From Pelobates cultripes (lineage: Eukaryota; Chordata; Amphibia; Anura; Pelobatidae): a stretch of 64,000 bases of DNA. The notes under the pieces are model-generated. The model made no database searches. It was not told the DNA's origin and worked only from the letters and a program-made list of their open reading frames with translations. A program made the translations under genes and the position numbers. Of the stretch, positions 23,914-35,484 are shown piece after piece (the stretch's first letter is position 1; each line of letters begins with the position of its first letter). The stretch covers positions 81,904,852-81,968,851 of the forward strand of contig OW240912.1 of assembly GCA_933207985.1 (NCBI GenBank). Direction: 5' to 3'.

Positions 23914-24399
23914 TTAATAATAGAGTCCTCTACCAACACAAACTGTCTGGCCTTTCTTACATTCTCATCCCCACTCGTACTAGAGGGGCTGTTCCCTCAG
24001 CTGTTAGAAGGTTTAGCTTACTCCAGTAAAGCTACTCCTGAGTTGATGCTCCCAACATCTTCACTCAAACAAGCAAATCTGCACAAAGTCAGGACTAGCT
24101 AATCCTTTCCTTTTCTCTCCCCTCGCTACCAAATGATAATGTTCCTCAGCTATGCGCCTGTTCCCCAGCTGTCCTATCTCTTCCCACTTTATTAGAGCCA
24201 CCCACTAAACTCTGCTCCGCCCCTTTCAATGGATATCTGCTTATTGAGCCCAGCTCTGTGTGTTATTCCTCTGTATTTTACTCTACCTGTTGTATGGATA
24301 TCTCTGTAATCTACCCAGCTCTGTGTATTGCATAGGAATCTTTGTATTGTGCCCTGCGTATTATATCTCTATTGTGTCTGGTAGACAGTCACTAGAGGT
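23914..24399. other. LINE 5' side and unassigned spacer
   Basis: The first 190 bases probably continue the minus-strand LINE. The rest has no recognisable feature. Confidence 0.4.
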
Positions 24400-24534
24400 G
24401 GAGTTAGCCTGGCAATGTAATTATTGCAGTTTATCAAAAACTTAATCATTACAATTGCAAGGTTAAACTGACAGGAGCACTGCACTCTGACCACTTCAAT
24501 GAGCTGAAGTGGTGTTGGTGCCTATAGTGTCCCT
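24400..24534 (-). mobile_element. Terminal fragment of a TTAA-family MITE
   Basis: Reversed, it begins GGGACACTATAGGCACC and is followed by a short hairpin (ACCACTTCA...TGAAGTGG). TTAA is at 24535-24538. The other end is not recognised. Confidence 0.65.
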
Positions 24535-24538
24535 TTAA

Positions 24539-25008
24539 AGAATAAAAGCACTAAAGAGATATCTCTCACTTGTATGTACAACACTTAAAGCGTTTTCTAT
24601 TTTATGTGGGGGGTGTGGGGTTTGACTGAATATTACAATGTTATTGAAATATGTTGCATTTCGGCTTGTTTCCAATGTTGTTGATATGTTTAAGTCAAAA
24701 GCCACTCATCACTAAAATGGCTGCCACTAACATTAGCGTGCAGCAGCAGTTTCCAAAGTACAACATTCTACTATTAGTGACTCATAATTCTGAGATGACA
24801 AGACTTTTAAAGACTCCCATAGAGTATAACAGGAAATGATAATTGCTACTTACAACTCTTTTCTATATTAGATGGTAATTTTACTGACTAGTGATATCTC
24901 ACCAAATTTAAAATGTGTCTCAGCTTGGAATAAAGAGAGAAAATCAAGTTAACAACTGCAGAATCTCATGACATCCTACACACTGAGCTAATCTACCTGA
25001 AATAAGCT
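24539..25008. other. Unassigned AT-rich spacer
   Basis: No coding or structured feature seen. Confidence 0.5.
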
Positions 25009-25539
25009 GGTCCTTCCAGGGCCGGCCTTAGGGGTGTGTGAGCTGTGCTGCCGCACAGGGCGCCATGGACCAGGGGGCGCCATGTGGCCGACACAGCTCA
25101 CACATGGCCGGGTGACAGGAGGGCAGGGGAACTAATGCAAATGAAACAAGGCGGGCACTCTCGACTAAACAACAAAATAGCCCCAGGAAAAGGCTAATAT
25201 AATAAATACTGGGTGCTCACCCACATAAGGCTCTATCCCCTAAAGAACCCAAAATACATAACAGTGTGAATAGAGTAAGGAGCACACTTACTAAAACAGG
25301 TACCCGGGTGGAGGATTAATTATTCTCCACCTGGGTCTATAAAAAAAAAATCAAGGCAGCGGGGGCGGGGCTTACTGAGCAGTGGGGGTGGAGCTTATTG
25401 CGAGGCAGAGGCGGGGCTAATACCTACCCGAAGTCCCTAGTAACTGCTGCACAGGAAGAGGGAAGAAGGAAGGAGTCCCTGCTTCCCCAACAACCAACTG
25501 CATCCACTCTCCCTTCCAGCCATTCTGGAAAGAGGTAAG

Positions 25540-25637
25540 TCTGTGTGTGTGTGTGACTGTGACTGCATGCCCCGCGTGTGACTTTTTGTCTGTTGGTGTG
25601 ACTGTTTGCCTGTTGGTGTGACTTCCTGCCTGTGTTT
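25540..25637. repeat. TG-rich minisatellite, left part
   Basis: Units related to GTGTGACTGYYTGCCTGT. The array is broken here by the Penelope-like insertion and resumes near 35485. Confidence 0.85.
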
Positions 25638-25669
25638 CAGCCAATTGTCATAAAAAATCCTACATACCT

Positions 25670-26536
25670 TAAAGATACGATTCATGTTTTACAAATTTTA
25701 GAAAAAACAAAATGGACAGAAGGAAATGTATTAGTAACATGTGACGTAACCGCACTATACAGTATTATGATAAAGGAATAGCAGCAGTGAAACACTTTTT
25801 AGAAAAATCCGATTTTAAAGAAGAGCAAATCCAGTATATTTTAGAAGGAATTTTATTAATTTTAACCCATAACTACTTTTGGTTTGAAAACACTTTTTGC
25901 CTACAAATCTGTGGGACGGCAATGGGCACCAAATTCGCCCCGAGCTATGCCAATCTCTTCATGGCTTTTTGGGAAGAGGCATTTGTACTCCAAGGACATC
26001 CATGGGGGGCGAGTTTGGTGTCCTACTGCCATTTTATAGACGCCATTTTTTTTATATGGACTGGTACCACAGAGGCTCTAAAAGAATTCATTGTATACCT
26101 CAACACCAATGATTATGGAATTAATTTAACCAGCACCTATAGCGAATCCAATATTAATTTTTTAGATCTCGATATTAGGATTCAGGATGCTACGATAGTT
26201 ACTAAGAATCATTTTAAACCAGTGGACGCCAATAGTTACATCGACATCAGCAGCTGCCACCATAAACCCTGGCTCCATAACGCTCCTAAGAGTAAATTTT
26301 TAAGGATCCGTCGTAACTGCAAACTAGATAGAGACTACTTAGAACAGGCCAATTACATTAAACAGCAGTTCATGGAAAAGGGATATAACGAAGCATCTTT
26401 AAATCAAGATTTAGAAGAGGTAGGAATATTAAAAAGAAACCAACTTATCCAATACAAACCAAAGAAAACACGAACTGATACAAATGAAGTTCCTTTTATT
26501 TGTAATTTTAACGGACATAATAAATGTATATACAAG
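25670..26536 (+). pseudogene. Penelope-type reverse transcriptase
   Basis: RT motifs in order: YLKDTIHVLQILEKTKW then VTCDVTALYS (25690-25760), a frameshift near 25763, then YDKGIAAVKHFLEKSDF (25768 on). Next come GTAMGTKFAPSYANLF (near residues 43-58 of the open frame that starts at 25787), and HFIDAIFFIW at about 26030-26060, where family members have the catalytic YIDD. The second aspartate is alanine, so the enzyme would be dead. Then NFLDLDI and SYIDISSCHHKPWL, both typical of Penelope RT. The frame runs accidentally into the L1 at 26537. Confidence 0.92.
26521..26536 (+). repeat. Target site duplication of the L1, left copy
   Basis: TAAATGTATATACAAG, repeated exactly at 33854-33869 after the poly(A) tail. 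It proves insertion by target-primed reverse transcription and lets the Penelope sequence be read across the insert. Confidence 0.95.
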
Positions 26537-26755
26537 GGGGCGTGGCCTGACTACCAATGGAGTAAGACGCACCTAACTCGAGCTCCTAGGCCCCAACCTG
26601 CTAAGTCCAAATACACAAGCCATATTTTTCAACAAAACTGCACAAAGGGGGAAAAACAAGCGACCACCCGGAGCGACCCTGGCGCGGCAGACGCCGGGCC
26701 CGATGGACGAATTCCTGTCAGTGCCGCCCGACCTCCGGGGCTCCGGGGACCGAGC

Positions 26756-27700
26756 ATGCAGACTCCCTCCTCCCCAGGCTCGAGTGTGATGGGATCGGCA
26801 CAGGACTCGCCCGCAGTAGGCACCCTATCACAGATATCGGTCGATCTGGCTGCGATCTCCGCAAGCATGCTGACTCGCAGAGACAAAACTGAAATGGTGG
26901 CTGAGCTGCGCTCAATCATAAGGGAAGAAGTGGCAGCAGTCCGCAACGACCTCGCCGCATTGGAACAGAGGGTGGATACCCTGGAAGAAACGCAATTGCA
27001 GGCTGCACAGCATCAGCAGGCCGCGGACCTGGCCACCACGAGGCAGGGCAACATTCTCCTTGACCTACGCCGGCAAATTGAGGAGCTGGACAATAGAGGC
27101 CGCCGGAACAACATCAGAATCCGGGGCCTGCCAGAGGCGGAGGGGGAAAACCTGCAGGAGATCCTCACGGGCCTATTTACGCACCTCCTGGGGGACCTGG
27201 CCCCACAAGAATTCGGCATAGAAAGGGCACATCGAGCCCTGAGGGCCCCCAGGAGAGACGGTCAACCCAGAGACATCGTCTGCTCCCTGGTGTCATTCCA
27301 ACTGAAGGAGGCCCTTATGAGATCCGCCAGGGCACGGCCACATGTCACCTACATGGACGCCGAGATCTCCCTCTTCCAGGACCTATCCATTATCACGCTG
27401 GACGCCCGACGGGCCCTGAGGCCAGTAACGCGCCTCCTGCAAGAAAGGAGAATAATCTACAAATGGGGGTTCCCTTTTAGCCTCCAGGCCAAAATCGGGA
27501 ACATTTGGCATGTTATTCTTGGGCCCAACGACGTTCCCCGCTTCCTCCGGACGGCCGGCTTACCTGAAGTACCGGTCCCAAACTGGATCCTAGATAACCC
27601 TCCGGCCCGATCAACTGGACCGTCAGACGCAGCGCACAACCTCCGCCCGCACCCAGGGACTCCACGGCGACGAGGAGGCCCCGAGGGCCCCGAAGAATAG
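26756..27700 (+). CDS. LINE ORF1 protein
   Basis: 314 residues from an ATG in good position after the 5' UTR. An N-terminal S/P-rich part is followed by a predicted coiled coil (roughly residues 45-115, with EQRVDTLEETQLQ and LRRQIEELDNR), then the RNA-binding part that begins RRNNIRIRGLPEAEGENLQE, the hallmark of L1-type ORF1 proteins, and a C-terminal domain with FPFSLQAKI. In the family it forms trimers that coat the LINE RNA. The frame is open upstream to 25787 because it joins the Penelope RT by chance; the upstream part is not native. It appears intact. Confidence 0.85.
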   Translation: MQTPSSPGSSVMGSAQDSPAVGTLSQISVDLAAISASMLTRRDKTEMVAELRSIIREEVAAVRNDLAALEQRVDTLEETQLQAAQHQQAADLATTRQGNILLDLRRQIEELDNRGRRNNIRIRGLPEAEGENLQEILTGLFTHLLGDLAPQEFGIERAHRALRAPRRDGQPRDIVCSLVSFQLKEALMRSARARPHVTYMDAEISLFQDLSIITLDARRALRPVTRLLQERRIIYKWGFPFSLQAKIGNIWHVILGPNDVPRFLRTAGLPEVPVPNWILDNPPARSTGPSDAAHNLRPHPGTPRRRGGPEGPEE

Positions 27701-29090
27701 TACCAGCTAAGGAGCCACCCCCGCACAAGACGCCCGCCCTGGTACCCCAGCTGCACCAGCGCACACATGAAAGCCGGCAGCACTCACCTCGCCCTCTAAA
27801 GGTCTCCAGCCGTAACCAGGCGGGTATGTACTGACTCGGGAGCCCGGTTAATTTAGTCTCTCACCCCTCAGCCTAAGGGAAAAGCCACCAGGGGATCCCC
27901 ACAGGTTGGGAGGGACGGAGCCTGCACGGAGAAGCGCAGAGGGGAGGGGGAGACCAACCGATAGAGGGGTCCACTGGCTTTTTACCCGGGGTCCCCTTGA
28001 GGTGGGGTGGGGCACGAGACACAGGGCACGCATGCAGGGGTCTGGGATCAGGCCCGCCGGGAGGGCCGGGATGCAAAGAGGGCCGCAGCTGAAAACCCTA
28101 ACCCGTCTGTGGGGTCGGACACGAACTTGAACACTGCCCCAATTTCACGGGTATCTTACAGGCATGAGGGGCTTTGCGGGAGGGAAGGGGCGGGGGCAGG
28201 TCGGGGTGTAAGTGGCGACCCAAGCTGAACGATCAACAGAGGGAGGCAGGCGAAGAGGAAAGGCGTGGGCCGCCGCAGAGGCCTAACAGTTCAAAGTTAA
28301 TGACAGCATGTTTAGTTTACACGTGGTTTCATAGACATATAGCATAGCAAGCTACTAGCAAACACACAATTGCTACACACACTAGGTAAGGCAGCAAAGG
28401 CGGATCCAGGGGGCGACGGGAGAAGGGGGCGGGGAGACAGAGACCCGGGGTATGGAGCTAGGGCACCCTGAGGTCACCCATACCACCCTAGGGTAAGGAC
28501 ACCCAGTTCGACACCCCAGAAGCAGGCCTTGACTGGGAGGGTACTCCGGTGGAGCACACAGGGTAGAGTACAGGAAGGCCTGGGGAACTAGGGGGCGGAG
28601 GCGAACACTTCAGCCAACTCGAGGAGCGGGAACACACTGGGAGGGGCCGAGGAGGGGGGAGGGGCGGGCCCAGCCGGACACACAACAAGTACCAACTCCT
28701 GTTCACACCCCTATATGGACTGGGTCAGCACGTAGGTACAATAGGGCGGACGTCAAGATACCCCCACAACTAAGACCTGCTACTTAACACAATGCATATA
28801 GCACCCGCAGGTTGGGAGCCATAAGTGGAGTTCGTAGACTGGACACAAGTACAACCGATAACTTACCTCCCTACACTGAACCTCACTGTGACAGACCCTT
28901 TCTGTATATAATACCGGGGTCGCGGGATACAGGCATATTTGTGACCCTGTGACGACCGTAACCGGTACCGGGACAAAGTCACACCACACTCTCCCCTGAA
29001 CCCAACCCTCAGAAAACCGGACGGACACACACCGGACATACCACTGACAACATATTTCTCTCTCACTCTCTCTCTCTCTCCTTCCCCTCC
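27701..29090 (+). other. Inter-ORF spacer of the LINE
   Basis: 1.39 kb, GC-rich, with no recognisable domain in any frame. A pyrimidine-rich run (TCTCTCTC...CCTTCCCCTCC) precedes the ORF2 ATG. Unusually long for L1-like elements. Confidence 0.6.
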
Positions 29091-32000
29091 ATGCCCTCCC
29101 CGGGGCGGGGCAGCCCCCTCGCTGCGGCCGCAACTACAAAGGGTTTCGCGCCGGCCCCACTAACGCTCTGGTCGAATAATGTCCAGGGTCTCAATGTGCC
29201 GGAGAAACGCACACGCCTACTCAGCAAGCTCTGGACAGCGAGGGCGTCGGTGGCGTTCGTACAGGAGACGCACTTCAGAGGCAACGTGGCTCCCAAATTC
29301 GAGAACCGTCGCTTCCCGTTAGGGTTCTACGCGAACCACCCGGACGCGAAAAAGGCAAGGGTGGCGATATTGTTTGCACATACAGTACCGTTCCAGCTCA
29401 AGGCGGCAATGACAGACCCCAATGGGCGCTACCTTTTCATCAAAGGCTCTATAGCCGACTACACGTATACCTTCGTTACCATATATAGCCCCAACAGACG
29501 GCAGCACACCTTCATCAGCAGGACACTAGCTAAACTGGAAAGCTTCAGGGAAGGTATGCTGGTGATGGCGGGAGATTTGAACGTACCGCTAGACCCCCGT
29601 CTGGACACCTCCAGAGGTGTGAGCGCGGTACCAGCGCACTGCGTACGCAAAATAATGCGGGCACTGAACAGGCAGGGGCTGGTGGACAGCTGGAGAGTGA
29701 GCCACCCAGACGACCGTGACTACACCCACTATTCAGCGGTCCACTCACACTACAGCCGCATTGATTATGTATTTCTAGCGCAAGAATATCTGAACCTACT
29801 GCACAAAGCCGACATCGAACTACTGGACTATTCCGACCATGCGCCCGTGGTGGCGCACATCAGTTCTCCACTGTTTAAACCTCGAGAAAGACAATGGAAA
29901 CTCAACGAATCCCTGCTGGATGACCCCGCACTTAAGGCTATGGTTATCGACGCCCTGACCCAATATTTCGCTGACAACGAGAATTCGGAGACCTCCCCAC
30001 TGGTACTCTGGGAAGCGCATAAATGCGTCATCAGGGGCCGTCTCATCGCAGAGAGCACTAGACGCAAAAAAGACCGATCCGCACGCCTCATCACGCTAAC
30101 GAAGCGCATAGCCGAACTAGAATACGAACATAAACACACGCTGGAAGAAGGCACATACCTACACCTCGCGATCGCTCGCAGAGAACTTAGAGACATACTA
30201 TCACAGGGACAACTACACACAGCTAGAAAATCAGCCAGATTCTTCTACGAACATTCCAATAAGAGCGGCAGGTTGCTGGCGAAAATGCTACAAGACAAGA
30301 GGAGGGCACAACACATCCATAAAATACACACGCGAGAGGGAGAAGTCACGCGCTTACCAGAAGGCATCCTCGAAGCCTTCCAAGAGTACTATGCGACACT
30401 CTACGCGCAAGCTCGAGCCCGGGAGGGCCCCGCAGAACAGCGTCATAAGGACCGAGTCCGGACATACCTAGAAAATCATGTGGCCAGAAAACTTACCCCG
30501 GAACAGGCAGCTGGACCAACCTCTGACGATTGAAGAACTGGCCGGCGCCATGAAAGCCTCAAAGCCGCACCGGGCACCAGGCCCAGACGGGCTACCGCTA
30601 TCATACCATCGCACCTTCAGAGACATCCTATTGCCGAGACTTCTCACGGGCCTCAACTCAATTCAAACGGATGGCCACTTCCCTACGGACACCTTGAGAG
30701 CCACAATCACGGTCCTCCCAAAAGAGGGTAAAGACCCCACGAACTGCGCCAGCTTCCGCCCAATTTCCTTACTAAATGCGGATCTGAAGATATTCGCAAA
30801 GGCAATGGCACTACGGATCTCACATCTCCTGCCCGACTTGATACACCTCGACCAAGTCGGCTTCATACCCGGGAGGGAGGCCAGGGACAACACCATCAGA
30901 GCCCTCAATGTCATACACACGGCCAAGATTGGAAAACGGGAGGTAGTGCTCCTGTCGACGGATGCCGAAAAGGCGTTTGACAGAGTGGACTGGACGTTTC
31001 TCGCTGAGACGCTACGCCACATGGGCTGTGGCACCCACATACGATCATGGGTGGCCGCATTATACACGGTCCCAACGGCGCGCATTCGGGTCAATGGAGC
31101 ACTGACAAAACCATTTAGCATCCACAATGGTACCCGCCAGGGATGCCCTCTGTCACCCCTTCTGTTTGCCCTCACTCTCGAACCATTTCTGGAGGCGGTC
31201 AGACAGGACGGGGGCATAACGGGGACTCGCCTGGGCGGAACGGAACACCGGGTCGCGGCATACGCGGACGACATGCTCTTCTTCCTGGAACAACCTAGAA
31301 TCTCGACTCCGAATTTGCTCGAGGCGTTCAAACAATACAGCAAAGTCTCAAATCTAAAACTTAACCTAGAAAAATCAGAGGCAATGCCGGTGGCACAAGA
31401 CCAGACCCTGACAAGGTTCGGCCGCATAAGCGCTATAAAAATGAACATCATGCCGCGCGTTCTATACTTATTTCAGACACTGCCTACCACTGTTCCTAGA
31501 GTCTTCTTCCAGAGGCTAACGACCGACATTAGACAGTTTGTCTGGAACAAAAAGCCCACAAGGGTACGGAGAACGATTTTGGAGCGACCAAAGTGTGACG
31601 GAGGCATGGGACTCCCGTCCGTACTCATGTACTACCAGGCAACCCACCTACATAGACTGGTGGACTGGCATGCCAACCCCAACGCTAAGCAATGGGTGGA
31701 CATGGAGCTCCAACAAGCACAGGGGAAGATCCCCGCCGTGCTATGGTTGGGAGAGGCTACGCTTAGAGAAATACGCACAGGCAACCCAATGATAGACGCC
31801 ACCCTTGGGGTCTGGTGCGGAATAAGATACACCAAGCAGCTTACCACATCTCCCAACCCGCTCACACCCATAACCAACAACCCCCAGTTAGCCGATGGAC
31901 TAACTCCTACTGCCCTTAAAAATTTTCAAGCGACGGATTGGGTCTACCTATACCAATGGTGCAGCGGCCGGAGCCTGAGACCCTTGACAGAACTGGTACG

Positions 32001-32835
32001 AGACTGTAGACCTACCAGACTAGACGAGTTTCATTACCACCAGCTCAAAGCATACTACAACACTATCAAGGGGAAGGATCACGTACACCGCCCCCTCTTG
32101 TATCTGGAACAACTATGCACGGCCCGGCAACACATCACACATGGCGTGTCAACTCTGTATACCGCCCTAATGAACAGCGGAGATAAGGACGCCTTGGGCT
32201 TCACGAGGCGGTGGGAAATAGAGACGGGGACAGAGCTCATGGACGTGGAATGGAACAAAATCTTCCTACTGTCGCATAAGGGAAACATAAGCTCAAAGTA
32301 CCAGGAGTGCAACTATAAAATTCTAACGCATTGGTACAGGACCCCGGATATCCTAGGACATATTCATGACACGATCCCTGACGACTGCTGGAGATGCGGA
32401 ACAGAAAGGGACACAGCATACCACATCTGGTGGACATGTCCCCTTATAGCCCCCTACTGGCGAACGATAGTAGATATCACAGGCACTGAACTTCCGCTAC
32501 AGCCCCTGCCGATGTTGCTCAACCATACGCACACACCACTGACAGCCTACAAAAGAGGGCTCACTATACACCTGCTTACGGCGGCTAAGACGCTTATCCC
32601 CACACACTGGAAAACCACGCTGACCCCCTCGCTAGAACAGTGGATCGCTAGGGTGGAAGACATCTACAACATGGAACGGATGACGGCTTCACTGCAGGGA
32701 CGGGCGGAAAAATGTGCGCTGACATGGTACCCATGGATGGACTATGTGACCAAGAGAGCGGGGGTGGCGGGACCGCGTGGGGGGGGGGCGGCGCTCGCCT
32801 CGGGGGGGCTTGGGGGGGGACCTAGTATAGACTGA
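29091..32835 (+). pseudogene. LINE ORF2 (endonuclease-RT) with one frameshift
   Basis: The first frame (29091-30533, 480 codons) encodes the apurinic-type endonuclease: QETHF at residues 58-62, GDLN at 161-164, SRIDY at 222-226, SDHAP at 248-252. The second frame (from 30478, 785 codons to 32835) encodes the RT: SFRPISLLN near residue 92, DAEKAFDRVDW at 162-172, RQGCPLSPLLFAL at 220-232, catalytic YADD at 31261-31272, then a C-terminal CWRCG...H...C zinc-knuckle-like motif. A single-base shift in 30478-30533 separates them. After residue 314 of the second frame LTRF joins GRISAIKMN directly; relatives have several dozen residues there, so an in-frame deletion near 31420 is likely. The enzyme nicks target DNA and copies the LINE RNA. 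Confidence 0.9.
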
Positions 32836-33853
32836 CCACACGACCATCCTAAAGAACTACCCCCGACAGGGAAGGCAACACCTGAACCACTCCCTAGAAC
32901 TCGGACTGACAGGTCCACTGACACACCCTAACCCAAGAAAGCCGAACTCCCGCTTAGGACCACGGACGGCCCAGACACAGAACTACGGGAGTAAATTCAG
33001 AGATACGTCGACTCCCCTAACTCAGTAACACGGAGTAGCACACAAATGGGAGACTGCCCCAGCCCCACACGCCACCTGACACCAAAGGCGCGGCGAAAGC
33101 CGCCATCCAACACGGAGGAAGGGAGCTGGGGACAGCACAAACCCAGACACTCGCACCACAAGGCACTACGACACGGAGGATACTAAACCTTGGGGAGACG
33201 AGACGAAGGGTAGATCCATCAAAGGAAGCCTCACAATGATTAACACATACACAATAGCCCACGATATTCCACAGGACAACAATGGATAAAGGGGACATAC
33301 GCCTAGAGGGGACCTAGCTGCAGTATTAGAGGGCCCCCAAACCGGGGCAACCACTTCACGGTTACTCACAAGGCACCAACGCACCCTACACCTGCTGGGT
33401 TGAACCCGAGGGACAGAGTGAGATAGAGACCGACAGCATACCACGCTCAGCCACTGACCAACACATCACCCACTAGACGGCCCGGACGACCATGACCGTA
33501 GACAGAGAGGATGGGGGGAAGGGGAGGGGAGCTCTGCACAGCCAGAGACGGTACCCCAGAAACAACTCACTTCATGGGCTCTCACTCCAAGCGAGAAAAC
33601 ACCGTAGAAAGACGATTTCATAACACTAACTCACTAACTAAAGACAACATATCTCACATACCACACCGCCTCATGAATGAGGCGGGCCGCTATTGAAATA
33701 ACCCATGAGAACAAGCCTTAACACGACATGCTGTATAATGTACAAGAACGGAATTGTGAAGCACTATTTTCTCCCACATTGCTGTACAATACTTATGCTT
33801 GTAACACTTCGATAAATCCTAATAAAATTTGATTGACAAAAAAAATAAAAAAA
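32836..33853 (+). other. LINE 3' UTR and poly(A) tail
   Basis: About 1 kb without coding sequence. AATAAA (in TCCTAATAAAATTTGATTG) lies just upstream of an A-rich tail of about 20 bases, ending at the right target duplication (33854-33869). Confidence 0.85.
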
Positions 33854-33869
33854 TAAATGTATATACAAG

Positions 33870-34467
33870 ACTATAAATAAACATTGGCACCTACTAAAAG
33901 ACGATCCAATTTTATATAAAATTGGATCACATATAGAGGAGCAAAAAAATGTAAAAATATTTCAGTTAAGAGCCATCTAAACCCCACAAAACCTAAGCAC
34001 TTTATTCAGGACCTTAAAGGATTTTATGGTTGTGGCACATGTCTCCCATGCAGAACAACTAAAAAAACAAAAAGACACCTTGAAGATCTAGAAAGTATTA
34101 TTCAGAAACCATATATCATTAAAGATCATCTCACGTGCCACTCTAAGGGTATTATATACATTTTAAAATGCCCTTGTAATCTGCTCTATGTAGGGAGAAC
34201 CATTAGACCCTTAAAAGTCAGAATTGCCGAACACATTCGCAATATCAGAAATGGTTTGGAAACTCATAGCGTATCCCAGCATTTTAAGGATACCCACAAT
34301 CAAAACCCAGAAAATCTATTTTTCTGTGCAATTAAAGAAGTGAAACGAGATTGGAGAGGGGGTAATTACATTAAAATATTAGGGAAAGAGGAAATGAGAT
34401 TTATATATACCTTTAAAATCCTTATCCCTTATGGCCTAAATTTAGATTTTGAGGTTTGCCACTTTTA
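33870..34467 (+). pseudogene. Penelope-type GIY-YIG endonuclease
   Basis: C-terminal part of the Penelope protein. A linker with a cysteine cluster (GFYGCGTCLPCRTTKKTKR near 34020-34075) precedes the GIY-YIG domain: GIIYILKCPCNLLYVGRT (34149-34200), then KVRIAEHIRNIRNG and a conserved W/K-rich end, with a TAA at 34465-34467. In the family this nuclease nicks the insertion site. The domain itself appears open from about 33900 to its stop. It lies 7.3 kb from its RT because of the L1. Confidence 0.92.
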
Positions 34468-35484
34468 AGTACTTAGCTTTTTTATAATAGATTTATTTTT
34501 TTTAAATATTCTTTTATTATTCAATTTTATTATTCCATTCAGGGGCTGCCCTAATCCCTTTCTCTCTTTTATTTTGTAACCTATGTTTTACATATCATAT
34601 TTGTTTTACTTATATTTATTTGCTTTTTTATTATTTCTTTCCCATAAGGGAATAGGACTTATATAAAGATTTTATGATGTTTATCCTGCCTATAACTTCC
34701 CTGTTTATGGAAGAGGTTTTTCCTATAAAGTAGAGCTGCTTTTATACATTACATTTACCTGTATTTTAAATATGCATTAATCTTACTTTTCTTTTAATTT
34801 TTATTTGTGATGCATTTCCATTAAATAGCAATTACTTTTTGTGCAAAATGGACTGTCATTAACGAACAAAGCGAAGTGAAATGCATAGATACGCCCCAAT
34901 GCATGAGAACCGGAATTGGGACGCATGCGTTCCACTGACGGAACATAAATGCCAAAACCGGAAGTGACTGAACTAATGCGTTCCACCTATGGAACGCGGA
35001 AGCGAAAGTGCCGCGATCAATCAATTGAGGTGGAAAAAGGGCGCGAAATACAAATTATAAATAAAGACCATTCACAGCAAGCAACTATAGCAACTGAGGA
35101 AGCTTCTACACGAGGCGAAACGCGTTTTGCAACCAGAGACTATCTCTACAAGGTCACCTTCAATTGTAAGATTGTTTTATACTTTATTTTTGCACTTTAT
35201 TAATAAAGCACTTTAATTATTTATACTTACCTGTGAGAGGACATTGAATTACTCACCACCTCCTGCCAGTATAAAGAAGGGAGTGGGAACCTTAATCCCA
35301 CAACGCTGGAAGATTGAGCCTCATTCTATAGGCTCCCGTTTTGTGAGTGTATTTCCATACACTTCCCTGCACTTTATTTGAGATTTAGACAATATTGCAC
35401 TATTATGTGTTTTTATCTGTTTTATCTCTAGGCAATACCTATATTTGCTCTAAACAAGAAGATACTCCACCTTATATTGTATGT
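34468..35484 (+). other. Penelope 3' region
   Basis: AT-rich 3' sequence, then a GC-richer block (34830-35130) with repeated GCGTTCCAC-TATGGAACGC-like hairpins near 34925-35000. CTGAGGA (35094-35100) followed by GAAAC (35117-35121) resembles a degenerate hammerhead core, which Penelope elements are known to carry, but no NUH cleavage triplet follows. Confidence 0.55.

Larger units (their letters stand above)
18685..24105 (-). mobile_element. CR1/L2-type LINE, minus strand, interrupted
   Basis: Reading from high to low coordinate: a possible ORF1-side segment (23914-24105), endonuclease-like sequence (about 22960-22500), RT sequence (about 20400-19200) and a 3' tail near 18685-18830 (ACATAGTTGCATAGCTG on the plus strand). 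The same tail recurs at 35532-35612. The LINE is split by a hAT (20994-22472) and by a MITE (23505-23913). Decayed throughout; exact ends uncertain. Confidence 0.78.
26537..33853 (+). mobile_element. Tx1/L1-like LINE, apparently full length
   Basis: 7317 bp between two 16-bp target duplications. Starts GGGGCGTGGCCTGACTACC, has a 219-bp 5' UTR, ORF1 (26756-27700), a 1.39-kb spacer, ORF2 (29091-32835 with one frameshift), a 3' UTR, and ends with AATAAA and an A-rich tail. It lies within the Penelope element. The long open frames and exact target duplications indicate a young insertion. Confidence 0.93.
25641..35484 (+). mobile_element. Penelope-like element, split by an L1
   Basis: A Penelope-type retroelement: RT (25670-26536) and GIY-YIG endonuclease (33870-34467) in the right order on the plus strand, separated only by a 7.3-kb LINE with 16-bp target duplications. 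Without the insert it is about 2.5 kb, truncated at the 5' end within RT. The ends are placed where the host minisatellite stops and resumes. It is inactivated by a frameshift and an active-site change. Confidence 0.88.

Noticed and set aside
25787..27700. A single 637-residue host protein
   Set aside because: It is Penelope RT joined by chance to L1 5' UTR and ORF1; the junction is the exact L1 target duplication.
30663..31451. 262-residue minus-strand protein
   Set aside because: Antisense shadow of the L1 reverse transcriptase.
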